NCBI GenBank assembly: GCA_027943245.1
Contig: JANDJZ010000729.1
Span: forward strand, 1 to 25,435
DNA length: 25,435 bases
Reading direction: 5' to 3'
Origin: Acanthamoeba sp. SK_2022b
Lineage: Eukaryota > Discosea > Longamoebia > Acanthamoebidae
Both the position numbers and the translations under genes were made by a program. Below are positions 12,458 to 22,799 of this stretch, piece by piece (the stretch's first letter is position 1; each line of letters opens with the position of its first letter). Under the pieces are notes generated by a model. That model ran no database searches and was not told the DNA's origin. It saw only the letters and a list, made by a program, of their open reading frames with translations.

Positions 12458-12633
12458 CTCTTTTTCTGATTTTATAAAATCCGTTTTTGTTGTTTCTTTT
12501 TTATAATTTCATAATATATAAAACAGGAAATCAAAGGGTGAACAAAACTTACGACTGTGTGCAAGAAGAAGAAGGAAAAACAAAAGGGGTTTGGCCTTTT
12601 CATGTTCATGGGGGAGATCCGAAGAGCACGGCC
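12458..12633 (-). promoter_or_regulatory. AT-rich PEX10 promoter / CAND1 3' end
   Basis: These 176 bp separate the PEX10 ATG from the CAND1 stop codon of the upstream tandem gene. The PEX10-proximal part (12470-12530) is unusually AT-rich for the locus, with TATA-like words TTTATAAA at about 12471-12478 and ATATATAAAA at about 12513-12522. The first is very close to the ATG, so the second is the better TATA candidate. Function is inferred. Confidence 0.4.
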
Positions 12634-14194
12634 TTAATCGCTGGAGGTCTTGGGGGCGGTCTCCTTGACGATGTTGTCAAACTGCTCGGCGTAGGAGCCC
12701 GTCTTGACGGTCTGCTTCACGAACTCGTCGAACTTGACGGCGGTCTCGATGTCGGGGATCCGCGAGATGGCGGCGATGGCTCGCAGCGCGCTCCGGATGA
12801 GCTCCTCGTTGCGGTCCACCTGCTGCTTCACCGAGTTGTCCTTGACCTGTGGATGGGGAGGAGTGAGTGAGCGCGAAGCCACAGCGTGTGTGTGTGTGTG
12901 AGAGAGAGAGAGAGTGAGAGAGTGAGAGAGGCCACACACCTTGCTGGTGACGGTCTTGCGGAGGGGCTCGATGAGGAGGTCGACGCCGGTGAGGAGGGCG
13001 GTGGGGGCGTGCTGGGCGAGGCGGACGAGCATGAGGTGGCAGAGGAGCTGGATGTCGTGGATGTCCTGGAGGCCCTCGACGAGGTGCTTGATGAGGGCGG
13101 GGATGTCGAGCTTGTCGATGGAGGTGTCGAGGAGGGTGTAGAGGCACTCGAAGGCGGCCTTGCGGTTCTCGAGGCCCTCGTCGACCTTGTGCTTGAAGGG
13201 CCCGAGGTCGATGACCTTGATGAGGTCCTTCTTGACGAGCGTCTCGGCGTAGAGGGCGGCGAGGTGCTCGCTGAGGACGGGGCGCACGAGGTTGGCCTTG
13301 TTGTGGGCGGCGTAGTTGAGGGTGAGGAGCGCGGCGCGGCGCACCTCGACCTCGGGGTCGCGGAGGCCGGCGAGCACCTGCGGGACGACGGCGGCGAGGG
13401 CGGCGTCGACGGGGTGCGGGTGGGGGTCGACGGCGTACTTGATGGCCGTGATGACCGAGACGCGGGTCTGGGGCGAGGCGTCGCGGATCTTGAGCTGGAG
13501 GGCGGGCACGAGCTGGTCGGGGCTGATGAGGGTGAACTTGCCCAGGCACTTGGCCACCACCGTGCGGATGCCCTCCTCGTCCTTGTCGGCGTGCTGGAAC
13601 AGCAGCGCGAGCACCTCCCCGAGGTGCGGCAGCAGGGCCGTCGTGGCCGCGCCCGTGCTGTGCGAGATGATCTCCTCGAGCGAGTGCATCAGCAGGTACT
13701 GCTTCTTGGGCGTCTCCTTGATCTGCGCCAGCACGAACGGCAGGAAGCGCTCCACGTTGCCCACCGCCACGTTGCCCAGCGCGAACGACGCCGCCGACTT
13801 CTCGTCCTCCCCGCCGTCAAAGGCCTCGAGCAGCACGCCCTGGATGTCCCCGTGCGCCGACAGGTCCACCCGCCTGCCGATCTCGCCCAGCGACAGGAGC
13901 GCCAGCACCCGCGCGCCCTTGCGCACGTCCCCGATGAACCGCTCCACCGTCGCCCTCCTCTGCTCGGCGCTGGCGTTCACGCACAGCGCGGCCACGCACT
14001 TGGCCACGTTGGCCTGGCTCTGCTTGGTCGACTGCGAGGCCTTGAGCGACAGCCCGAGCAGCGAATCCAGCAGCTCCTGGAACCCGAACTTCTTGTGGTC
14101 CGCCGCGACGAGCGCGCTGTACAGCGACAACAGCGACTCGAGCGCAAGCCCCTGTTGTTGATCGCCAATTAATCGGTTACAATGTGTGTTTGTG

Positions 14195-14225
<31 letters not shown>

Positions 14226-15101
14226 AACATACGTAAGTGAATGGAAAAAGAAAAAGAAAGAGAAAAGAAGAGAAAAGAAGAAGAAGAGAAAGAGAGGGCA
14301 ACCTGAAGGACGGCGCTCTGCACGAGGGCGAGGATGTGGGGGTAGATCTTGCTCTGGACGACGTTGATCGAGTCCTTGTCGACCGAAATGATGGTCTCGA
14401 GCAGGCGGAGGGCGAGGTGGGTCAGGTGGAGGTCGACGTCGCTGATGAGGTTGGCCGACTCGTTGAGCACGGCCTCGAACTGCTTGCTCTTGATGTCGGC
14501 GCCGTAGGACTTGACCAGCACGGCGAGGGCCTTGAGCGAGGCCTGCTTGAGCTGCCTGTTGGCCTGCCTGAGGAAGGCGGCGAGCTCGTTGATGGCCTCG
14601 GGGAGGATGGCGCGGATGTCGACCTTGAGCGGCGAGTTGGCGATCTCGATGAGCGCGTTGACCGACGTGAGGCGCGTGATCTCGTTGCTCAGGCGCTGGA
14701 GGAGGATGTCGAGGGCCTTCTTGAGCGAGTCGGCCGAGAGGCCGTCGCCCAGGTGCGCGATGGTGAGGCCCATGCACGTGATGGCGCTCTCCTTCACCTC
14801 CTGGTCGATGTCCTGCGCGTTGTACTTGTCCAGGATGCTGTCGTAGATCTTCTGCGCGTAGGGCTTGAAGTCAAACTGGCCCGCCTCCTCCGCGTTGTGC
14901 GGCCTGATCACGGTCACCAGGTGCGAGGTCACGCGCAGCGCCTCGGCCGTGATCTTGTAGTAGTTGTCCCCGACGGCCTTGAGCACCGGCGCCGACAGGG
15001 CCTTGATGTGCGGGTGGAACACGGCGGGACCGTGCGAGGTGAGCAGGAGACGGGCAAAGGTGAGGCCCTCCATCTTGGTGCTGGCGTCGGTGCCCTTGCC
15101 C

Positions 15102-15167
<66 letters not shown>

Positions 15168-17456
15168 GCAACACAACACCACCACCATCGCCGCCGCCGC
15201 CACACAACAACAACACACGAGCAGCGCGATCAGCTGAACGCCACCGACAAAGACCACCCCCGCCACGAGGGGAAAAGAAGAGAAGGGGGGGGGGCATGGC
15301 AACGGTACGGTGAGGGAGGTGGTGATGCCCACAACGGCGTCGCCGATGTGGTCGTTGAGAGCGCCGGGGTAGGTGTGGACGAGCTCCTTGAGGAGCTGGA
15401 AGATGCCGGTCCTGGACTTGGCCTTCACGGCCTTGGACTTGAGCTCCTTGTTCAGGTTGCCCATCGCCGCAGGGATCTGTTGTTGTTGGCGCAAGACGCG
15501 CAAGAGGATCAGCCACCAGCAAGGGGATGAAAGAACACCAAACCGAACGCGGTGCGCGCGCGCGCACACACACACACACACAGTCACCGCTACCACACAT
15601 ACATTCGACTTGAGCTGAGCAAGAACGCCCTCCTCGGTGTTTCTGGAGCCCCTGCTGACGAGGGTGGTCTGCTTGAGCACATCGATGAACACGCCGAAGA
15701 TGTCCAGCTTCACGTTCTCCTCTCTGGTCAGGCGCGAGGACACGCACGCGTGGGGGGGGGAGGAGGAATAAATAAATGCGGCAGTGCCAGGGGCAGCAAA
15801 GGGAGCGGGGGGGTATTGGGGGGGGAGGTTACCTCTCCTTGAAACGAGCGACGATGGCGGGCACGACCTTCTTGTAGAGCGTCTCGAGCAGATCGGGCCT
15901 GGTGATAACGACAGAGTCGATGCACTTGGCAGCGGCCCTGCGCACCTTCCAGCTCATGTCGTCGTCGTCGCTGTAGTCCTCGTCGTCGCTGGGCTCCTCT
16001 TCGTCGTCCTCCTCCTCGCCGCCCTCCTCCTCTTCCTCCTCGTCGGAAACGGCATCGTAGTTGGGGTCCCACTTGATGAACTCGAGCGCCTGGGCGAGGA
16101 TCTCATCAATGAAAGGCCTCACCTCGGACGGGCATCGCAGCACGAGCGATTCGAAGGTCTGGAAAGTGTTCTCCTTGAGCTCGTCGTCGGACTGGAAGCG
16201 CTCGTCGTGCAGATACTTGACGAGCAGGCCGATGATGCCCCTGCTCTCGAGGAACTTGCCCAGGCGGTAGCCCACAGAACGACTGAAGAAGAGAGAGAGA
16301 GAGGACACGCGCAGGCAACCAGCAGAGGTTAGGCCAGACGTTTGTTTTATTGATTAATTTATTATCGTGTTTTCTTACCCACCCGACACCCGCTAAAATA
16401 AATAAATTTAATGTTTTATACAAAAAAAGTTATTATTTTTAAACAATAAAGATATAAAATTCTGAACGCAAAGCTGGCGGCAGCAGTACCTGATGGCACC
16501 AATCACTGAAATGAGAGTGCGAATGTGGTTGGCCTTCTTTGCGCTCTGGATCTCGGTCAGCAAATAGGTGACCAGGTCGGAGAAGAGGTTGTCAGGAGCC
16601 GAGACAGACCAGTAGCCAAGGCACGAGATGGCCTTCTTGCGCGAGGCGTCGCGTGTCGAGGTGAGATGAGGCACGATGGCCTTCTGAATCTTCTCATGCT
16701 CCTGGACGAGCGTGGGGTAGCGCCGTAGGACGTCGCTCAGGACGCTCAAGCACTCCATGACCACTTCAGGAATGTCTTGCTGCATCGATTTGAGCAAGAG
16801 GCGGCCGTAATCCCACGTAAGTTTTGCGCATCTCATTGATGGCGGTGGAGCAAAATTGCAAAAAGACATCACACGTACCGACACGCCCTTGATGAGCTTG
16901 GGGTTGACCCTCTGGATGACGATGGCAGCGGTGGGCGACTCAGGAGGAGTCTGGGCCACGACTGTCCTGAGACCGATGCCAGCGATGTCCCTCAGCTCGC
17001 TCTTCTTGTTTTGTAGCACGTAGTCGCTCAGTGTGTCGATGATTACCTGCAACTGAGCCTCCTTGATCTTGGAGATGAGGGGCTCGAGGCTGCACGCAAT
17101 TCATGGGGGGGGGGGAAATAAGATGTGGCAAAAAAGACCAGAGCTCTCCTCGCTGAGCAAGGCAATGACATACCACTTGACCGCCATACCCTGCACGTCA
17201 CCGGACGGATCGTCGAAGAGCTGCACCATGGCAGTGCAGATCTTTTTCTCAGAGTCGTTGTCCATCTTGAAGGTATCCTTTTTGAGCTCGTTGAGCAGAT
17301 CGGACAGAGCCATGTATCTGAAATCCTTGTCCCTGTTGGACATCTGCAGCTCAAGCATTAGCCGTGCTTGTCTTGGCCCAAGACCAGGGATTCCAGTATG
17401 AATCGCGTCGCTTGAGATACCTTTTCGAGAACCGACGAAATAGAGAAGGTGGCCAT
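12634..17456 (-). CDS. CAND1: Cullin-associated NEDD8-dissociated protein (CAND1)
   Basis: CAND1 is a HEAT-repeat solenoid that wraps un-neddylated cullin-RBX1 and exchanges substrate-receptor modules of SCF-type ubiquitin ligases. Minus-strand exons: 17456-17421, 17343-17174, 17089-16879, 16779-16490, 16282-15833, 15723-15603, 15476-15309, 15100-14303, 14151-12940 and 12846-12634. They give 1222 aa, against about 1230 in animals. Family landmarks occur in order: MATFSISSVLEK then DKDFRYMALSDLLNEL; the acidic loop after WDPNYD (about 307-344) followed by DDMSWKVRRAAAKC; SHGPAVFHPHIKAL; CMGLTIAHLGD; NEITRLTSVNAL; LLALLSLGEIGRRVDLS; QYLLMHSLEEIIS; AKCLGKFTLI; LGPFKHKVDEGLENRKAAFECLYTLLD split by no intron; and the VKxNSVKQ C-terminal segment. 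Intron 4 is AT-rich and intron 7 holds a (TTG)n array. All exon phases agree. Confidence 0.97.
15102..15167. repeat. (TTG)22 microsatellite in CAND1 intron 7
   Basis: Twenty-two TTG units, reading CAA on the sense strand. They directly abut the 3' splice site: the terminal CAACAG is both repeat and acceptor, and exon 8 starts at 15100. Confidence 0.95.
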
Positions 17457-17686
17457 CTTGTGTGGGAGGCAGCAGAGCGCAGCTCACGTATAATAATTAC
17501 AATCAACAAGCAACAACAAGGAATGCGCAGGCTGGAGCGCGGCTGACAAAAAACACAACAAAATGGGCCTTGGCAAGAAGACGCTGCACGCCAATCACTG
17601 AAATGGGGCTGAAAAATGAGGGAACAAAATTGAATTCTTTTCATTTTTCATTTCTCTTTTTGTTGTGGTGGGCTTGGTGGTGGCCG
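17457..17686 (-). promoter_or_regulatory. CAND1 upstream region / MON1 3' end
   Basis: 230 bp between the CAND1 start and the stop of the upstream tandem gene MON1. It is relatively AT-rich with A-runs (about 17500-17570) on the plus strand. I see no clear TATA box near the CAND1 ATG. The context there is AAGATGG, as at the REB1-like gene. Confidence 0.35.
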
Positions 17687-18264
17687 TCACCACACGGGAG
17701 CGTTGAGGATGAAGAGGTTGGATTCCTCATTCCGAATCCACTTGAGGATCTGGTTGCATATCTTGAGCGCGGTAGGCTTCGGTACCAACGGGCCAAAGGT
17801 GGCGTACACCTCGAACCCTGTGTGCGTACACACACAGGAGAAAGAGAGAGCAAGGAACACAAGTCAGGCGAGAGAACAAGCAGCGGGGTCGCCAAGGCAA
17901 GGCTTCTCCGCTGCGGGGTTGGGGGAGAATTGCGGGGGGGGAGGGGGAAGAGGACCAGAAGTGACCCAGGCCACCATGCTCTCTCGCGTACTGATGTAGT
18001 ACAAGACGCGAGAAGAGTTTTTGTCTTTTCTCGCATCGCCCAACACCATGGATTCGTTCACCTGGGCGGCGAGAGGGGATATATGAAGAAGAATAAGAAT
18101 AAGATGAAGAAGAACTCATACATGGGCACACGACGGGGACAGGACAGCGGCCGCACCCTGAACTGCACCCTCTGGTAAAGTCTGAACAGCCGCTTCTGTT
18201 CCTTGGCGTTGACGTACGGTGGCTCAAACCGTGGACACGTGAACTGCGTGCGCGAGAGCAGGAG

Positions 18265-18356
<92 letters not shown>

Positions 18357-21145
18357 TGGGGGGAGTGTGTGTGGGTGGTTGTGGTGCGCAGCGCAGCTGG
18401 TACCTGTGAGGTGCGTTGGTCTTTGTACAAAAAGTGGAGCAGGTGCCGAGAGCTGGGCGCGAGCGAGGCGGCTGCGGAGAGGAGGAGACTGGAGCCGGCC
18501 GAAGCGAAGGAGGCAAGCGCCGAGGAGGTGGAGAGCGAGAGGAGGGTCGAGGAGGTGAGAGAGGAGAGCTGCGGCGTGGCGGACGAGAGCGATGCCAAAG
18601 TGGCCTGGGTAGCGGCCGATCGTGTGCCTCCATTAGATGACGACGATGGTGACGAGAGGGAGGACAGAGAAGAGGAGGAGGAGGAGGAGGAGGAGGCGGC
18701 AACAGCGGAAGAGGTGGAAAGCGATGACGCGGAGGAAGTGATGGAGGACAGGGACCCGGAAGAGCTCGAAGGCGACATGGAAGAGGGCGAGGACGACGAG
18801 GAGGTCGCGGGCGAGCTGAAGGCCGCCGATAGCATCGCGATGCCCCCGCCATCTTTGGCGTCCATTTCTTCCTTGAGCGGGCCCAGCACATCGTCCACCG
18901 AATAGTGATGCCTTTTCCATTGGCCCACCCACCCAACACACGCACGCACCACGAGGGTCAGATAACGCTGCAAGGATGAGGACAAGGCAGGACAGCCCAA
19001 CGATAGTGGTTGTTGTTGTTGCTGTTGTTGCTGTGTGGTGTCGCATTCCGTACTTGGAGTTGGCGTTTCGTTCGAGCGATTCTCTGATCGTACGGAGTGC
19101 TCCAACTTCCCTCAGCCCCCTCTCGATTTGGTTCTTGCCTGTTGGTGGCAACGCACACGGCACAAATGAAATGGCGGAACGGCAGCCGATGCGTGAGAAG
19201 GCGTCGGCTGCCGCTGCTGCTGGAGGAACCGGAACACGATGCACGCACCGGCTTCGAAGTTGCCCGCCTTGGTGGAGATGAGGATGAGGCACACCTCCTT
19301 GCTCAGGAAGGTCGTGTAGAAATGCAGATAGCCCCTGGCCAGGTGGACCCGCGAGTAGCAGTGAGCCGAGGTGTTGTCGTCACGCAAGAATATAGGAGGG
19401 AAAGGAAAAGGAAAAAAAGAGAAAAAAGAGGTGCAAAGAGGCACACCGATCGTTGAACCGCGGTAGACACACGGGCGACGTGCTTGACTCGGTCTGCTTG
19501 ATCGAGGGCGCGTTGTTGAGAAAATTGACGATCAAATGGAAATCTGGACCAAAGACACGGCCGGGGAGTGGGAAAGGTCATCTACCGCGCACTACGCACG
19601 CCGTTATGCGTATGTCGATGGGCGTCGGGCTCTACTCACCTTCAGAGTGCAGTGCGTGCTTCTTGAGTCGCACGACGTTGACCAGCTGCTGTCGCGCGAG
19701 CAGCAACGAATACCTGGTTATTAGGTAAAAATTGGGGGGGGGGGCGTGAGCGTCAGACAGGGCCATCAGCTCGCAAGTGGCGCCAAATGTCTCCCGCTGG
19801 ACGGGCGTACACAATCTCGTCGGTGTGGTAGCTCTGCATCACCACCCCGATGGCGTGCCTGCCGCGCAAGAGCAAACAGTAAGCACGAAAGCAACACGAG
19901 TTTAAATATACTCATACAAATGGAAACAACACATTGGTCGCAGTCGGACAACAACAGAAACGGGGGAAGAAGTGCACCTGGTGGTGGCGTCAATGGGAAA
20001 ACAATAGACCGCGTTGAGGAAGCACGAGGACAGGAACAGCATGTCGTGCTCCATACTGTCGATGAGACTGTCGATGAGATGCGTGGAATCTGTTGGGGCA
20101 CACGAGGTGAATGCGTGCACGCGCAACGACAGAGCACAGAGAAGAAGAAGAGAAGCACACCACACACACATATATACACACACACAGGGGGAGAGCCCAA
20201 AGAAATTGCGATACATAAAATATCACACAAAGCGTACCTCCAAGGAGCGTGCGTATGTCAAAGTGCGCTCGCGTGTCGTAGATCTTCTTGACGCCGGACG
20301 TGAGTGACGAGAGAATCTGCGAGTGGATGTACTCCAGCTGTCGTGCCAGGTGAACGGCCGGCTGCACGCGCGTGAATTCGTGTAAATATACAGACACGTT
20401 CACGAGGCGGCAGTAAGCGGGGATCAGGCCATCGACAGAGCCGGTGTGCGTCCATGCGTGCTCGCTCATGATGCACGTAGTGCGCTGTGTTGCGGTACCT
20501 CGTCAGTGCGAGAGACGGCCACGAGGTGAAGCGGCCCCTTGAAAAGGAACACTATCTTGTGCGCGCCTGCATAGATGGTTCTGCACATGCACGCGGCATC
20601 GTGGACACGGAGAGCGCAGTGAGCAGCAACGAACACGAACTGAAAAAAAAAAGATGTGATCGTACTTGATTGTGTCGCCTGTGGCATCAACAAACGAAGA
20701 GATCGCAGACAAGACGGGCATGAACGCGCATAGCTTCTGCTCATCGCCGTGCCTGCAAGAGAGAATGCGAGGCAAGGATGTGATGTAATCAGCGGCAAGG
20801 GGGCACTTTGATGCGTAAGAAACCATCAACCAACCTGGAGTAGACAGGCTTGCCCGAATTGCTAAGGATGAAGACATGTTTCTTGTGGTGGGGCCATTCG
20901 TGTTGAAAGTAATAGTCCTCGTCATCACCTTCTCTGTTTTTCCTGGTCTTCCTTGGCTTCGGTTTGTTGTCATCATCTTCTGTGGCATCTAGATCGAGAA
21001 TTGACACTTCGTCTGCAAGATCGATCACATCGTCGGACGAATCCATGGAGGTGAGCCCATTCTCCTGGTGGGCGCCGTTGGATTCATCATTGCTATCGCT
21101 AAGCGTTTTTTGTCCATTTGGCGAGGTAGAGGAGGGTGAAGACAT
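17687..21145 (-). CDS. MON1: Vacuolar fusion protein MON1 (Rab7 GEF subunit)
   Basis: With CCZ1, MON1 forms the guanine-nucleotide exchange factor that activates Rab7 during early-to-late endosome and autophagosome maturation. Minus-strand exons: 21145-20835, 20752-20666, 20580-20499, 20361-20238, 20089-19978, 19858-19811, 19713-19640, 19543-19447, 19334-19249, 19138-19054, 18911-18404, 18243-18157, 18061-17956 and 17817-17687. They give 645 aa with all phases closing. An acidic disordered N-terminus precedes the signature HKKHVFILSNSGKPVYSR. Then follow KIVFLFKGPLHLVAVSR, YSLLLARQQLVNVVR, PVCLPRFNDRGYLHFYT, HFLYKDQRTSQFTCPRFEPPY and the C-terminal ESMVAWVTSGFEVYATFGPL and ILKWIRNEESNLFIL. 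This is the MON1 three-longin layout. Exon 11 (about 369-538) carries a long Ser/Ala/Leu low-complexity insertion. An upstream in-frame ATG at 21265 would add 40 odd hydrophobic residues and overlap a CRE-like site, so I prefer 21145. Confidence 0.93.
18268..18356. repeat. (GT)n(GA)n compound microsatellite in MON1 intron 11
   Basis: About 33 GT units followed by about 12 GA units. On the sense strand it reads (TC)n then (AC)n and ends about 24 bases before the acceptor at 18244. Confidence 0.95.
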
Positions 21146-21389
21146 GCTCCCGGCAAGCTGGCGCCACTCCTGAAGAAAGCCCTCCTCTTTGATGGGCCCG
21201 ACAGGAGAAACCTGTTTCGGGACCAACAAAAGAAATAGGCGAGCAAAAAGCCAAGCTGACGTCATGCCACGTCACAATATGCGAGGAAAAGCTCCTTTTC
21301 TCTTGAGCTCCAGCAATCCTCTTGGCGAGATTTTAATCTCTCAAAAAAAACAAATATATTTTGAGATATAAAACAAATCAAAACTGAGC
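21146..21389. promoter_or_regulatory. Divergent promoter region, MON1 / mS41
   Basis: 244 bp between outward-facing start codons. A perfect CRE/ATF palindrome TGACGTCA lies at 21257-21264, with a second CACGTCA at 21268-21274. AT-rich sequence at about 21330-21378 contains TATA-like words: AATATATTTG on the minus strand (about 21352-21361) and TATAAAA on the plus strand (21367-21373). The plus-strand word is only 17 bp from the mS41 ATG, closer than a classical TATA box. The minus-strand word is better placed for MON1. Roles are inferred from motif and position. Confidence 0.45.
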
Positions 21390-22161
21390 ATGAGGCGCGC
21401 TTCGACCTTGCTTCGCTCGCCAGGGACCTCTTTGCTGGAATCGTCATCCATCGCCGCTGCACGGACTCCGTTGGGCATTAATTCGACCGGCCCCTCTCAA
21501 TTGCTGGTGAGCATCAGTGCGCGCGGGTTGCGGATCCGGAAGGATCGGGAGGATTGGTACAAGGCACAGGAGGGCAAGCCCCATCCTGGCGCTGAGTACC
21601 CCTGGGGCGTTGCCCGCATTTACCCCGAGTCCTGGATCCGCCCACCGCGGGGTTCTCTCTTCCCCCTCGTCCCTGAAGCTCGCGGTACGCCCAGCCCAGC
21701 CTCCGATGCCGCCAACGCTTCTTGTGCCCCCCCCCCCCACTCTCCCGCAACATCCAAAGATCTTTGGCCCTTAGCTCTCTCTCTCTCTCCCCCTCCCCCC
21801 TTTTGCCACTGCACAGGAGGAGAGACGGTGGAGAGCTTCTTCCAAAAGATCAAGCTCACGGACCACGCCAGCAAGTTCAGCTCCTGGGAGGAGCTGTTCA
21901 CAACCAAGACCAGGGTGCGCCTTCCCGAGCCGGCCAACGCGCTGCCCCTCGCTGACTTGGCTGACCGTGCGCCATTTTGTGATCGCCGTTCCTTCTTCTT
22001 CTTCTTCTACCTCTTTCCTCCTCCCGCCACTGTGACAGGCCATGCGTGCCAAGGGCATCAAGAAGTCCAAGGACCGACGGCTCATTCTGGCGTGGGTGGA
22101 GAAGTATCGGCAGGGCGTCGATCCGGGCACCAGCAAGTACCTCCTCTACTACAAGAAGTGA
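21390..22161 (+). CDS. mS41: Mitochondrial small ribosomal subunit protein mS41 (IGR-motif)
   Basis: A mitoribosomal small-subunit protein of the mS41/Fyv4 family, defined by the IGR domain. Exons: 21390-21684, 21817-21914 and 22039-22161. They give 171 aa. The first about 30 residues (MRRASTLLRS, rich in Arg/Ser/Ala with no acidic residue until about 17) look like a mitochondrial presequence. The middle is basic with Trp/Pro (LRIRKDREDWYKAQE, YPWGVARIYPESW). The C-terminal domain reads TVESFFQKIKLTDHA, KFSSWEELF, then MRAKGIKKSKDRRLILAWVE and KYRQG, matching the family pattern F-hydrophobic-x-x-I-G-R then F-x-S-W-x-x-L-F and K-x-x-G-I-x-x-x-x-R-R-x-I-L. The I-G-R triplet itself is replaced by I-K-L. 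The gene is divergent from MON1 and convergent with EEF2KMT, whose stop codon is 154 bp away. Confidence 0.85.
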
Positions 22162-22315
22162 GAGAGAGCGAGCTATCCCCCCCCCCCCCTCTCCCCACCG
22201 ATGCTGGTGACCGTGTGCATAGGCCGGGAGAAAACAAACGCGTTCCTCTTCTCTTTCCCCCGTTCCCATGAAACGCGCCAGTGGCGCACAACCAACAGGG
22301 AGGGAGGGAGAGGGC

Positions 22316-22739
22316 TCACGGGGGAGCAGCTCCCCGGTCGAGCTCTTCGTTTGTGGCGGTGGTTGTGGGAGAGGCGTCTCGCAGTCGGAGGGTGTTGATG
22401 ATGATGGTCTTGTTCTCCCGCACGTACGGGAACACCTGCCGCAGCGGTTGTTGGGCGGGGGGCGCAGACGTGGCCGTGGACAGAGGCGGGAGGGCCAGGG
22501 GCGGCCCGTCCGCGGGCGAGGAGGGGCTCGAGTGCAGCTGAGCCGTGCCCACCTCCAGGCCCAGGGCCGGCGCCTGGGCGAGGAAGTGGGCAAATGTCTT
22601 TTCGTTGCGGATGGTGGAGGCGATGTAGGCCACGCACGCCGGGTTGCGTCGTAACACCAGCGACACCACCTTGAGGCAGGCGTCCACCAGACCCGGATCG
22701 TACAGCTGGGACACCACCGCGAAACATGTTGGGGTCACA

Positions 22740-22799
<60 letters not shown>

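Noticed and set aside
12886..15313. Long plus-strand frames (428 and 358 codons) opposite CAND1
   Set aside because: They mirror CAND1 exons 8 and 9 and run straight through introns and repeats. The CAND1 model explains the same bases with strong conservation.
18960..18972. CAG acceptor near 18970 (TTGCAG) for MON1 exon 11
   Set aside because: With the phase set by exon 10 it meets a stop codon after two codons. The acceptor at 18912 (GAAAAG) keeps the frame and restores the conserved YSV segment.
20789..21265. MON1 starting at the ATG at 21265
   Set aside because: It would add 40 residues beginning with a hydrophobic stretch foreign to this peripheral protein, and its ATG overlaps a CRE palindrome. 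It is kept only as an alternative to 21145.
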